Position numbers and translations under genes: made by a program
Notes under the pieces: model-generated
What the model was told of the DNA's origin: nothing
The model's database searches: none
The model's input: the letters and a program-made list of their open reading frames with translations, nothing else
Source: Pseudoclavibacter terrae
Lineage (GTDB): Bacteria > Actinomycetota > Actinomycetes > Actinomycetales > Microbacteriaceae
Assembly (NCBI RefSeq): GCF_008831075.1
Contig: NZ_WBJX01000005.1
Coordinates: 62,001-126,000 of the forward strand
DNA: 64,000 bases
Direction: 5' to 3'
Shown here: one piece after another, positions 15,861 to 24,374 of the stretch
Layout of the letters: each line of letters starts with the position of its first letter
Position numbering within the stretch: the stretch's first letter is position 1

Positions 15861-17437
15861 CGAAGACAGTAGACAGCACGGAGCGGGGCGGGCTCAGCGC
15901 CAAGGGCCTCTCCGCCGGCAAGGTCGGCGTCATCGGCGCCACCATCATCGGCATCTCCTGCATCGCCCCCGCCTACACGCTGACCTCGGGCCTCGGCCCG
16001 ACCATCGCGCAGGTGGGCGTGCAGACGCCCGCGATCCTCTTCATCGGCTTCATCCCGATGGTGCTCGTCGTCTTCGGCTACCGGGAGCTGAACTCGGCGA
16101 TGCCCGACTCCGGCACGACCTTCACGTGGGCGTCGCGCGCGTTCGGGCCGTGGATCGGGTGGATGGGCGGATGGGGGCTGATCGCGGCAACCGTCCTGGT
16201 GCTCTCGAACCTCGCCGCCGTCGCGGTGGACTTCCTCTTCATCCTCCTCGCGCAGGTCTTCCAGAACCCGGAGCTCGCCGACCTCACGAGGGTGCTGTGG
16301 ATCAACATCCCCGTCACGATCCTCTTCACGGCGCTCGCCGCGTGGATCTCGTACCGGGGTGTCGAGGCGACCGAGAAGATCCAGGTCGGGCTCGTCGCGT
16401 TCCAGGTCATCGCGCTGGCCTGGTTCATCATCGCCGCGTTCATGCACCTGAGCAACAACACGGCCTTCGACCCGACTCCCGTCGAGCTGTCCTGGTTCAA
16501 CCCGTTCGAGCTGGGGGACATGTCGTTGGTCGCCGCCGGCGTCTCGCTGTCGATCTTCCTCTTCTGGGGCTGGGACACGGTCATCACGATGAACGAGGAG
16601 GCGAAGGACCCGAGGAAGACCCCGGGCCGCGCCGCCATGCTCACGATCATCATCATCATGGTGATCTACCTGCTCACGACCCTCGCGGTGCTCGTCTTCG
16701 CGGGCATCGGCACCGAGGGACTCGGGGCGGGGAACCCGGACAACCAGGAGAGCATCTTCGCGGCGCTCGCCGGCCCGGTCATGGGCCCGTTCGCGCTGCT
16801 CATGTCCCTCGCCATCCTCTCCTCGTCGGCGGCATCGCTGCAGTCGACGATGGTGTCGCCGTCGCGCACGATCCTCGCGATGGGGCACTACGGGGCGCTG
16901 CCGAAGCGCTTCGCGGACGTCAGCCCTCGCTTCAAGTCGCCGTCGGTCGCGACCCTGGCCTCGGCCATCGCCGCCGTCGTCTTCTACGTCGTCATGAGGC
17001 TGCTGTCCGAGAACGCGCTGTGGGACACGATCGCGGCCCTGGGCCTCATGATCTGCTTCTACTACGGCGTGACGGGCCTCGCCTGCGTCTGGTACTTCAG
17101 GCACAGCCTCTTCGCCTCCGCACGGAACTTCTTCTTCCGGTTCCTGTTCCCGCTGCTCGGCGGCATCGTGCTGCTCTACTTCTTCTACGAGACAGCCGTG
17201 GCGTCGCTCTCGCCGTCGTTCGGATCCGGCTCGGCGATCTTCGCGACCAGCTACGACGCGGACGGCATCGCCCAGGACGGCATCGGGCTCGTGTTCGTGC
17301 TCGGCATCGGCGTGCTGCTGCTCGGCGTCGTCATCATGGTCGTGCAGTACTTCCGCAACCCCGGCTTCTTCCGCGGCGAGACGATCCAGATCGGCAACGA
17401 CCGCGACACGCAGTCGATCGAGGTGCTGAAGGACTGA
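15857..17437 (+). CDS. APC family amino acid/polyamine permease (copy 1)
   Basis: 526-aa permease with 12 or so membrane segments. GLSAKGLSAGKVGVIGATI begins the first helix; SCIAPAYTLTSGLGP, FGYRELNSAMPDSGTTFTW and AFGPWIGWMGGW are typical APC motifs. In an operon with amine oxidase and Usp it probably imports putrescine or a related amine or amino acid. It is a close paralogue of the next gene; an 87-nt block (17200-17286) is identical to 18987-19073. Confidence 0.88.
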   Translation: MTKTVDSTERGGLSAKGLSAGKVGVIGATIIGISCIAPAYTLTSGLGPTIAQVGVQTPAILFIGFIPMVLVVFGYRELNSAMPDSGTTFTWASRAFGPWIGWMGGWGLIAATVLVLSNLAAVAVDFLFILLAQVFQNPELADLTRVLWINIPVTILFTALAAWISYRGVEATEKIQVGLVAFQVIALAWFIIAAFMHLSNNTAFDPTPVELSWFNPFELGDMSLVAAGVSLSIFLFWGWDTVITMNEEAKDPRKTPGRAAMLTIIIIMVIYLLTTLAVLVFAGIGTEGLGAGNPDNQESIFAALAGPVMGPFALLMSLAILSSSAASLQSTMVSPSRTILAMGHYGALPKRFADVSPRFKSPSVATLASAIAAVVFYVVMRLLSENALWDTIAALGLMICFYYGVTGLACVWYFRHSLFASARNFFFRFLFPLLGGIVLLYFFYETAVASLSPSFGSGSAIFATSYDADGIAQDGIGLVFVLGIGVLLLGVVIMVVQYFRNPGFFRGETIQIGNDRDTQSIEVLKD

Positions 17438-17501
17438 TTCTGGGGTCGTTCATTCGCTGAACTGCATGGCAGCGAACTGAACGGCGAGACGCAGAGAAGT
17501 G

Positions 17502-17543
17502 CGGTCATGGGTGCGCGCCGAGAAGGTGCGCGCGCCCATGGCC
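17502..17543. terminator. Hairpin between the two APC permease genes
   Basis: CGGTCATGGGTGCGCGC pairs with GCGCGCGCCCATGGCCG across a short loop, with G-T wobble at two positions. It lies 64 nt after the first permease stop and could end or attenuate transcription before the second copy. Confidence 0.5.
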
Positions 17544-17619
17544 GTTCTGTCGATTCGCGTATATTTCGGGGCCATTTCGGCCCATTGACGGGTCGCCGTC
17601 CATGGGTCATCATCACCAA

Positions 17620-19221
17620 ATGACAACATCGGAAACCTCAGCCGCCACGAAGCTCAACGAGGAGCTCCACGGCGGGGGACTGAGCGCGAAGGGCCTCTCC
17701 GCTGGCAAGGTCGGCGTGCTCGGAGCCGCGGTCATCGGCGTCTCCTGCATCGCGCCCGCCTACGCGGTCACCTCCGGCCTCGGCCCCACCATCGCGGAGG
17801 TCGGCGTGTACACGCCGGCGATCATGCTGGTCGGCTTCATCCCGATGCTGCTCGTCGTCTTCGGCTACCGGGAGCTCAACACGGCGATGCCCGACTCCGG
17901 CACCTCGTTCACGTGGGCGACCCGCGCGTTCGGCCCGTGGATCGGGTGGATGGGCGGATGGGGGCTCATCGCCGCCACCGTGCTGGTGCTCTCCAACCTG
18001 GCGGCGGTCGCCGTCGACTTCTTCTTCATCATGCTGGCGCAGATCTTCCAGAACCCGGAGCTCGCCGACCTCACGCGCGTGCTGTGGATCAACATCCCGA
18101 TGACCGTGATCTTCACGGCGCTCGCGGCGTGGATCTCGTATCGGGGCGTCGAGTCGACGAAGAAGGTGCAGTACGTGCTCGTCGTGGTGCAGCTCATCGC
18201 GATCGTCTGGTTCATCATCGCGGCGTTCGTGCACGTCGGGAACGGCACTGCGTTCGACGCGACGCCCATCGAGCTGTCCTGGTTCAACCCGTTCGAGGTG
18301 GGCTCCCTCGCCGCGATCTCCGCGGGCGTCTCGCTGTCGATCTTCCTCTTCTGGGGGTGGGACACGGTCATCACGATGAACGAGGAGGCGAAGGACCCGG
18401 AGAAGACCCCTGGACGCGCATCCATGCTCACGATCTTCGTCATGGTCGCCATCTACGTGCTCATGACGCTCGCCGTGCTCGCCTACGCGGGGATCGGCGA
18501 GGAGGGGCTCGGCGCAGGCAACCCTGACAACCAGGAGAGCATCCTCGCCTCCCTCGCGGAGCCGATCATGGGCCCGTTCGCGCTGCTCATGACCGTCGCC
18601 GTCATGTTCAGCTCGGCCGCCTCGCTGCAGTCCACCATGGTGTCGCCGTCGCGCACGCTGCTCGCGATGGGGCACTACGGGGCGCTGCCGAAGTCGTACG
18701 CGAGCGTCAGCCCGCGCTTCAAGTCGCCGTCGGTCGCGACGATCGCCTCGGCCGTTGCCGCCATCGCCTTCTACATCGTGCTGCGCCTCCTCTCCGAGAA
18801 CGCCCTGTGGGACACGATCGCTGCCCTCGGCCTCATGGTCTGCTTCTACTACGGCGTCACCGGGCTCGCCTGCGTCTGGTACTTCCGTCGCTCCCTATTC
18901 GCATCCACGCGCAACGTGTTCTTCCGGTTCCTGTTCCCGCTGCTCGGCGGCCTCGCGCTGCTCTACTTCTTCTTCGAGACCGCAAGGGCGTCGCTCTCGC
19001 CGTCGTTCGGATCCGGCTCGGCGATCTTCGCGACCAGCTACGACGCGGACGGCATCGCCCAGGACGGCATCGGCCTCGTGTTCGTGCTCGGCGTCGGGGT
19101 GCTCCTGCTGGGAGTCGTGCTCATGGTCGTGCAGTACTTCCGCAGCCCCGGCTTCTTCCGCGGCGAGACCATCAAGACGGGCGCCGACGGCGACGCGGAG
19201 CCGGCCCCGGCCCTGCAGTAG
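17620..19221 (+). CDS. APC family amino acid/polyamine permease (copy 2)
   Basis: 533-aa paralogue of the preceding permease, sharing nearly all membrane segments: SCIAPAYAVTSGLGP, MPDSGTSFTWATRAF, FFLFWGWDTV-type central helix (as IFLFWGWDTVITMNEEAKDP) and QSTMVSPSRTLLAMGHYG. The N-terminus before GLSAKG is longer and unrelated to copy 1. ATG 17620 (MTTSETSA) is preferred; an in-frame ATG at 17602 would add MGHHHQ. Neither start has a strong ribosome site. Tandem duplication followed by divergence, with conversion near the 3' end, is the likely history. Substrate differences cannot be read from sequence. Confidence 0.87.
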   Translation: MTTSETSAATKLNEELHGGGLSAKGLSAGKVGVLGAAVIGVSCIAPAYAVTSGLGPTIAEVGVYTPAIMLVGFIPMLLVVFGYRELNTAMPDSGTSFTWATRAFGPWIGWMGGWGLIAATVLVLSNLAAVAVDFFFIMLAQIFQNPELADLTRVLWINIPMTVIFTALAAWISYRGVESTKKVQYVLVVVQLIAIVWFIIAAFVHVGNGTAFDATPIELSWFNPFEVGSLAAISAGVSLSIFLFWGWDTVITMNEEAKDPEKTPGRASMLTIFVMVAIYVLMTLAVLAYAGIGEEGLGAGNPDNQESILASLAEPIMGPFALLMTVAVMFSSAASLQSTMVSPSRTLLAMGHYGALPKSYASVSPRFKSPSVATIASAVAAIAFYIVLRLLSENALWDTIAALGLMVCFYYGVTGLACVWYFRRSLFASTRNVFFRFLFPLLGGLALLYFFFETARASLSPSFGSGSAIFATSYDADGIAQDGIGLVFVLGVGVLLLGVVLMVVQYFRSPGFFRGETIKTGADGDAEPAPALQ

Positions 19222-19225
19222 CTCG

Positions 19226-19270
19226 CGACGCGACCTGGCGCGACGCGACCTGGCGCGACGCGGCTGGGCG
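19226..19270. repeat. 15-nt tandem repeat, three units
   Basis: Unit CGACGCGACCTGGCG occurs twice exactly (19226-19240, 19241-19255) and a third time with changes (19256-19270). It fills the space between the permease stop and the FAH-family promoter. Confidence 0.7.
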
Positions 19271-19300
19271 TCGCCCGACCGCGGGCGGCCGGGGCCGCTG

Positions 19301-19306
19301 TAGGCT
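19301..19306 (+). promoter_or_regulatory. -10 box TAGGCT, leaderless promoter
   Basis: TAGGCT ends 6 nt before the GTG start of the FAH-family gene and no ribosome site lies between, so transcription probably begins at or next to the start codon. Confidence 0.5.
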
Positions 19307-19312
19307 GGCCCG

Positions 19313-20083
19313 GTGAAGATCGCGCGCTTCGAATACCAGGGTCAGCTCACCTTCGGCATCCTCGACGAGGAGGAGAAGGTCTACGTCAAGCTGGCGGGTG
19401 ACCCCCTCTACCTCGGCTACGAGACGCTCGACGAACGCATCCCGATCGACCAGGTGCAGCTGCAGTCGCCCGTGCTGCCCCGCTCGAAGGTCATCGGCTT
19501 CGGCCGCAACTACGCGGAGCACGCCAACGAGCTCGGCAACGAGGCCGCCGAGGTCCCGATGATGTTTCTCAAGCCGAACACGTCGGTCATCGGCCCACGC
19601 CACCCCATCGTGCTGCCCCCGCAGTCCGAGCGGGTCGACCACGAGGCTGAGCTCGCCGTGGTCATCGGGCAGGTCGCCCGCAACGTGCCGGCTGCCGATG
19701 CAGGCCAGGTTATCTTCGGCTACACGATCGCGAACGACGTGACGGCCCGTGACCTGCAGAAGAGCGACGGCCAGTGGGCCCGCGCGAAGGGCTTCGACTC
19801 GTTCTGCCCGCTCGGCCCGATCATCGAGACCGACTTCGACCCGTCGAGGGGGCGCATCACGGCCGAGGTCAACGGGGAGCTGCGCCAGGAAGGCGACCTC
19901 TCGCAGATGATCACCTCGGTGGCGAAGCTCGTCGAGTACGCGTCGAGCGTGTTCACGCTGCTGCCCGGCGACATCATCCTCACCGGAACTCCCGCGGGCG
20001 TCGGTCCCCTCGCGAAGGGCGACACCGTCACCTGCACGATCGAGGGCATCGGCTCGCTCTCGAACCCCGTCACCGCCCGCTAG
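19313..20083 (+). CDS. Fumarylacetoacetate hydrolase family protein
   Basis: 256-aa FAH-fold protein. Metal-binding and family motifs: VIGFGRNYAEHANELGNE, MMFLKPNTSVIGP, ERVDHEAELAVVIG with the Glu ligands, FGYTIANDVTARDLQK, FDSFCPLGPII and GDIILTGTPAGVGPL. Members hydrolyse or decarboxylate acylpyruvates and diketo acids, for example oxaloacetate or HHDD isomerase/decarboxylase. In Mycobacterium tuberculosis and other actinobacteria the orthologue sits directly upstream of gltX; here gltX is 16 kb away. Leaderless GTG start. Exact substrate unknown. Confidence 0.87.
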   Translation: MKIARFEYQGQLTFGILDEEEKVYVKLAGDPLYLGYETLDERIPIDQVQLQSPVLPRSKVIGFGRNYAEHANELGNEAAEVPMMFLKPNTSVIGPRHPIVLPPQSERVDHEAELAVVIGQVARNVPAADAGQVIFGYTIANDVTARDLQKSDGQWARAKGFDSFCPLGPIIETDFDPSRGRITAEVNGELRQEGDLSQMITSVAKLVEYASSVFTLLPGDIILTGTPAGVGPLAKGDTVTCTIEGIGSLSNPVTAR

Positions 20084-20164
20084 GGCCGCGCTCTCCGCAG
20101 AGTTCGCCGCGCTGAGCCGCGCTCTCCGCCCGTAGCTGGAGCACCGCCGACCTTGCGTCGGCCC

Positions 20165-20225
20165 ATCGCCGCCAGTCAATGTGCCCTTCTGGGCGCCCCG
20201 AAAGGGCACATTGGCTGGCGGCGAT
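20165..20225. repeat. 61-bp palindrome (family B, left copy)
   Basis: 24-nt arms (20165-20188 and 20202-20225; inner half ends GTGCCCTT/AAGGGCAC) pair with a single T-G position. The loop contains GGCGCC. It is a sequence relative of the palindrome at 27383-27443, and four stem positions differ between the two by compensatory base-pair changes. It lies downstream of the FAH gene and upstream of tctC. Confidence 0.85.
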
Positions 20226-20372
20226 CCTCGTTGTGCGCCATGCGCCGTGCGCCGTGCGCCGTGCGTCGTGCGCGCGGGATGCGGGGCTCGGCCGCGCCGC
20301 GCGGAGCGACGGCGAGATTGCCGGGCGGGGCTTGCGCGCGAATCCACCGTTTCATACGATGTGTGCAGTAAG

Positions 20373-20398
20373 TGCAACCACGTTGCAACATGTGCAAC
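20373..20398 (+). promoter_or_regulatory. Overlapping TGCAAC inverted repeats, candidate IclR operator
   Basis: TGCAAC (20373-20378), GTTGCA (20382-20387) and TGCAAC (20393-20398) form two overlapping perfect inverted repeats with 3- and 5-nt spacers, 30 nt upstream of the tctC start. The IclR-type regulator inside the cassette (24375) is the likely ligand-responsive partner. Confidence 0.5.
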
Positions 20399-20427
20399 AC
20401 ATTCCCAATGAAGTGGATGGAACCCCG

Positions 20428-21405
20428 ATGAAGCGACGTCCGTCGAAACTGGCGCCCCTCGCGCTGCTCGCCGCCGCGGCGACAGTGCTCTCCCTCTCCG
20501 GCTGCGCGAACCGCGCGGGCGGCACGGCCGGCGGCGAGGACTTCCCCGCGCAGTCGATCACCTTCTACACGCCCACCCAGGCGGGCGGCGCGACCGACCT
20601 CACGGCGCGAACGCTCGCGACTCAGCTCGAGGCGGAGCTCGGCCAGTCGATCGTCGTCGACAACCGCCCGGGCGGGGCCGGCTCCGTCGGCATGACGCAC
20701 GTCGCCGGCCTGGCCGCCGACGGGTACTCGATCATGGTCTTCCCCGTCGAGGTGAGCATGCTCGGCCACCAGGGCTACGACATCGACCCTGCCAACTACG
20801 ACTTCCTGGGCATCGTCAACGAGCAGCCGGGCACGATCGCGGTTCCCGCGGACAGCCCGTACGAGACCCTCGAAGACCTCGTCGCGGCGGCCAAGGCCAA
20901 CCCGGGCAGCGTCACGATCTCGAACGCCGGCCCCGGCTCGATCTGGGAGGCTGGCGCGACCGAGCTCGGCAACGTCGCGGGCGTCGAGTTCCAAGGCGTG
21001 CCCTTCGACGGCGGCGCCCCCGCGGTCACGGCCGCGGTCGGCGGACAGGTGGACGCGGTCGTCGCCGGTATCGGCGAGACGGCGCCTGCCAACGAGGACG
21101 GCCGCCTGCGCGTGCTCGCTGTCTTCACCGAGGAGCGCGCCCCCGCACTGCCAGACGTCCCCACGGCCGGAGAAGCGGGCTACGACGTCGTCATCGGCAG
21201 CTGGGCGGCCATCGGAGCCCCGGCAGGCCTGGACCCCGCAGTCAAGGAGTCGCTCCAGGCGGCGATCGAGACTGCCGCGGGCAGCTCCGAGTACATCGAG
21301 CTCATCGAGTCCGGCGGCAACATCCCCGTGTTCATCCCCGGCGACGAGGCGACCGACTTCGTGACGGCGGAGCACGAGCGCTTCGCCGAGCTGTTCGGCG
21401 AGTAG
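20428..21405 (+). CDS. tctC: Tripartite tricarboxylate transporter substrate-binding lipoprotein (TctC)
   Basis: 325 aa. An N-terminal signal peptide ends in the lipobox LSLSGC (Cys about residue 27), so the mature protein is a membrane-anchored extracytoplasmic binding protein. TctC/Bug-family features: FPAQSITFYTPTQAGGATD, VVDNRPGGAGSVGMTHVA, and EERAPALPDVPTAGEAG. It captures a carboxylate for the TctAB membrane pair that follows. Downstream genes for 2-keto-3-deoxy sugar-acid metabolism suggest a sugar acid as ligand rather than citrate. ATG 20428 is preceded by GTGGATGGAAC. Confidence 0.9.
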   Translation: MKRRPSKLAPLALLAAAATVLSLSGCANRAGGTAGGEDFPAQSITFYTPTQAGGATDLTARTLATQLEAELGQSIVVDNRPGGAGSVGMTHVAGLAADGYSIMVFPVEVSMLGHQGYDIDPANYDFLGIVNEQPGTIAVPADSPYETLEDLVAAAKANPGSVTISNAGPGSIWEAGATELGNVAGVEFQGVPFDGGAPAVTAAVGGQVDAVVAGIGETAPANEDGRLRVLAVFTEERAPALPDVPTAGEAGYDVVIGSWAAIGAPAGLDPAVKESLQAAIETAAGSSEYIELIESGGNIPVFIPGDEATDFVTAEHERFAELFGE

Positions 21406-21409
21406 AGAC

Positions 21410-21931
21410 GTGACCGTCATGGACAGATCAGTCGAGGCGAACCCTCTCGACGTGGCCCTCGGGATCAACGAGGAGACCACCGACTCGCGGCCGGTCAGCC
21501 GGCGCAGGGAGCTGCTCATCGCGGCGGGCGTGATCGCCGTCGGCGGTGCATCCATCGCCGTGGCCTTCGCGGTCGTGCCTGCAACGGGCGGCGACCCGTT
21601 CGGCCCACGCTGGTGGCCGACCCTGCTCGGCGCGGGGATCGTGGTCCTCGGCGCGCTGCTCGTCGGGGTCGCCATCCGCAGACCGGACGCGGCGAGTGAG
21701 GATGCCCCTACGAGGCGCGGCCTCGTTCGGATGCTCCTCATGCTGGCCGCCATCGCGGCCTACGGCGTCGCCTGGTACTTCCTGCACTTCGTGATCGTCA
21801 CGCTGCTCCTCGCCGCCGGCCTCACGTTCGTGCTCGGGGGTCGCTGCTGGCGCGACCTCGCGCTGTTCCCCGTCATCGTGACGGCCGTGCTCTACGGCGT
21901 CTTCGGAGTCCTCCTGGGGGTGCCGCTGTGA
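21410..21931 (+). CDS. tctB: Tripartite tricarboxylate transporter small membrane subunit (TctB)
   Basis: 173 aa with four hydrophobic segments, the TctB pattern: FGPRWWPTLLGAGIVVLG near the first pair and a hydrophobic tail FPVIVTAVLYGVFGVLLGVPL at the end. It pairs with TctA in a secondary, ion-driven uptake system. GTG start 4 nt after tctC; an in-frame ATG at 21419 is possible. It overlaps tctA by 4 nt (GTGA). Confidence 0.85.
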   Translation: MTVMDRSVEANPLDVALGINEETTDSRPVSRRRELLIAAGVIAVGGASIAVAFAVVPATGGDPFGPRWWPTLLGAGIVVLGALLVGVAIRRPDAASEDAPTRRGLVRMLLMLAAIAAYGVAWYFLHFVIVTLLLAAGLTFVLGGRCWRDLALFPVIVTAVLYGVFGVLLGVPL

Positions 21932-23436
21932 ACGGCATCACCGAGGGCCTCGGCGCCCTCATGGACCCCACCATCGCGCTGTGCCTCGTCATCGGTGTGC
22001 TCCTCGGGACGCTCGTGGGCGCGATCCCCGGGGTCACCGCGACGATGGCCGTCGCCCTCGCGGCGGGCTTCACGCTCACGCTGGAGCCGCTGCAGGGTCT
22101 CGCTGTGCTGCTCTCGATCTACATCGCGGCGCAGTTCGGGGACCGCGTGCCGTCCATCCTCATCAACACGCCCGGCACGCCCGCGTCCATCGCGACGACC
22201 TTCGACGGATACCCGCTGGCGAAGCAGGGCAAGGCGGGCATCGCGCTGACGAGCTCGGCGCTCGTCTCAGCCGTCGGCTCGTTCGCGGGCATCCTCATCC
22301 TGCTGTTCCTCGCCCAGCCCATCTCGGGCTTCGCGCTGAGCTTCGGCCCGATCGAGATGTTCGCGCTCGTCGTCTTCGGGCTCACCATGATGATCGGCGT
22401 CTCAGGCGACCGCGTCATGAAGGGGCTCGCCGCCGGAGCCTTCGGCCTGTGGCTCGGCACGATCGGCAACGACCCGATCTCCGGCGACCAGCGGTTCACC
22501 TTCGGCATCCCGGAGCTCTCGAGCGGCGTGCCGTTCATCGCGGCCATCATCGGACTCTTCGGCATCGCCGAGGTGTTCAACCAGGTCATCTCCGCCAAGC
22601 AGGGGCCAGAACCGCAGCCCATCACCCAGCTCGGCAAGTGGTGGCCGACCAAGTCGGAACGGAAGCTGCTGCGCAAGCCCACAGCCATCGGGACCGGCAT
22701 CGGCGCCGTCGTCGGGGTCATCCCAGCCGCCGGCGGGGACATCGCAGGCGTCATCGCCTGGGACCAGGCCCGCCGCGCGTCGAAGACGCCGGAGAAGTTC
22801 GGCAAGGGGGCGCTCGAAGGCGTCGCCGCGGCCGACAGCTCGAGCACCGCGACCATGGGCGGCTCGGTCACGACGACCCTGTCGCTCGGCGTGCCCGGCG
22901 ACTCGGTCATGGCCGTCATGCTCGGCTCCATGATCGTCTGGGGCCTCCAGCCAGGACCGAGCCTCTTCGCGAACCGGCCTGACCTCGTGTTCAGCCTCTC
23001 CGCGATCATGCTGGTCGCGACCGTGCTGGCGCTCGCCCTCGCCCTCGTGCGGATGCGCGGGGTCGTGAAGCTGCTCGCCATGCCGAAGCGCTACCTCTCG
23101 GTGGTCATCGTCACGTTCTGCATGGTCGGCACGTTCGCCGTCTCCAACTCCGTCTTCGATGTCGTGCTGATGTTCGCCTTCGGGATCCTCGGCCTCGCGA
23201 TGCGGCGCTTCGGCTTCCCGCCTGGCCCGCTGGTGCTCGGACTGATCCTCGGGCCGCTCGCGGAGGGCAACCTCCGACGCGCGCTGCTCATCGACGGCTA
23301 CGGCGCGGTCTTCACGAGCCCCATCGCGCTGACCCTCATCATCCTGAGCATCATCGCCGTCCTCGCCCCGCGCATCCGCGCCCTGCTGAAAGGACGGTCG
23401 TCGCGTGAGCGCACCGAAGAGCCCATTCTCAAGTAG
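21928..23436 (+). CDS. tctA: Tripartite tricarboxylate transporter large membrane subunit (TctA)
   Basis: 502-aa permease with about 11-12 membrane segments. TctA signatures: GTLVGAIPGVTATMAVAL, INTPGTPASIATTFDGYP, GVIPAAGGDIAGVIAWDQA, SSSTATMGGSVTTTLSLGVPG and FGFPPGPLVLGLILGPLAE. It forms the translocation channel with TctB. GTG start inside the end of tctB. Its 3' end overlaps the kinase gene by 32 nt. Confidence 0.92.
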   Translation: MNGITEGLGALMDPTIALCLVIGVLLGTLVGAIPGVTATMAVALAAGFTLTLEPLQGLAVLLSIYIAAQFGDRVPSILINTPGTPASIATTFDGYPLAKQGKAGIALTSSALVSAVGSFAGILILLFLAQPISGFALSFGPIEMFALVVFGLTMMIGVSGDRVMKGLAAGAFGLWLGTIGNDPISGDQRFTFGIPELSSGVPFIAAIIGLFGIAEVFNQVISAKQGPEPQPITQLGKWWPTKSERKLLRKPTAIGTGIGAVVGVIPAAGGDIAGVIAWDQARRASKTPEKFGKGALEGVAAADSSSTATMGGSVTTTLSLGVPGDSVMAVMLGSMIVWGLQPGPSLFANRPDLVFSLSAIMLVATVLALALALVRMRGVVKLLAMPKRYLSVVIVTFCMVGTFAVSNSVFDVVLMFAFGILGLAMRRFGFPPGPLVLGLILGPLAEGNLRRALLIDGYGAVFTSPIALTLIILSIIAVLAPRIRALLKGRSSRERTEEPILK

Positions 23437-24361
23437 CCCGTCCGCACCGCTGCCTGGGCCGGCCGCCGGCCGGGTGCTGTGCCTCGGCGAGACCATGGCC
23501 ATGGTCACCCCGACGCACGTGGCGCCCCTGCGCGAGGCCGTGAGCTTCGCCGTCAAGGCGGGCGGCGCCGAATCCACCGTCGCCATGTACCTCGCCGACT
23601 CGGGCGTGCCGGCGAGCTGGGTCAGCTGGCTCGGCGACGACCCGCTCGGGTGGCGCCTCCTCGACGAGGTCCGCGCGAGCGGCGTCGACGTGGCCGGGGT
23701 GCAGCTCGTCGCGGGAGCACCGACCGGGGTGTACTTCAAGGACCCCGGCGAGGGCGAGACGACGGTCTACTACTACCGGGCGGGTTCGGCCGCGTCCCGC
23801 ATGGACTCGACGGTGCTCGAACAGCTCGACTGGCGGGGCGTCGCGGCACTGCACGTGACAGGCATCACCGCGGGGCTCTCCGCGGGCTGCGCCGAGATGC
23901 TCGAGGCCGTCATGCTCGAGGCGAGGCGTCGCGACATCGTCGTGTCCTTCGACGTGAACTACCGGCCGGGGCTCTGGAGCGTGGAGGCCGCCGCCCCGCG
24001 GCTCGCCGAGCTCGCGACCCTCGCCGACCTCGTCTTCGTCGGCCGCGACGAAGCCGAGACCCTCTGGGGCGAGGGGCATCCCGAGACGCTGCACGCCTCG
24101 CTCGGCCTGCGCGGCAGGCTCGTCGTGAAGGACGGCAGCGTGGGGGCCACAGAGGTCGCGGCCGCGGACGGCGGGACCACGGTCGAGTTCGTTCCCGCGC
24201 ATCCGGTCGACGTCGTGGAGGCCGTCGGGGCAGGCGACGCCTTCACCGCCGGCTACCTCGGTGCCATGCTTGGCGGCGAACCCGTCGACGTGTGCTTGAA
24301 CCGGGGGCACGGGCTCGCAGCCCGCACCCTCGGGAGCACGCACGACTTCGTCCCGGCCTGA
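23405..24361 (+). CDS. kdgK: 2-keto-3-deoxygluconate kinase-like PfkB family sugar kinase
   Basis: 318-aa ribokinase/PfkB-fold kinase. VLCLGETMAMVTP opens the fold, AVKAGGAESTVAMYLADSG is the substrate region, VSFDVNYRPGLW precedes the lid, and VEAVGAGDAFTAGYLGAML carries the catalytic Asp and anion hole near the C-terminus. KDG kinases make KDPG, the substrate of the aldolase encoded at 25117. GTG start lies inside tctA; the first about 20 residues are proline/serine-rich and unconserved, so a later start is possible. Confidence 0.85.
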   Translation: MSAPKSPFSSSPSAPLPGPAAGRVLCLGETMAMVTPTHVAPLREAVSFAVKAGGAESTVAMYLADSGVPASWVSWLGDDPLGWRLLDEVRASGVDVAGVQLVAGAPTGVYFKDPGEGETTVYYYRAGSAASRMDSTVLEQLDWRGVAALHVTGITAGLSAGCAEMLEAVMLEARRRDIVVSFDVNYRPGLWSVEAAAPRLAELATLADLVFVGRDEAETLWGEGHPETLHASLGLRGRLVVKDGSVGATEVAAADGGTTVEFVPAHPVDVVEAVGAGDAFTAGYLGAMLGGEPVDVCLNRGHGLAARTLGSTHDFVPA

Positions 24362-24374
24362 TCGGAGCACCACC

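Larger units (their letters stand above)
20084..20427. other. 344-bp intergenic region before the sugar-acid cassette
   Basis: Contains the long palindrome at 20165-20225, a stretch of GTGCGCC-type short repeats around 20232-20272, and the AT-richer promoter region with the TGCAAC repeats at 20373-20398. No gene is supported. Confidence 0.6.
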
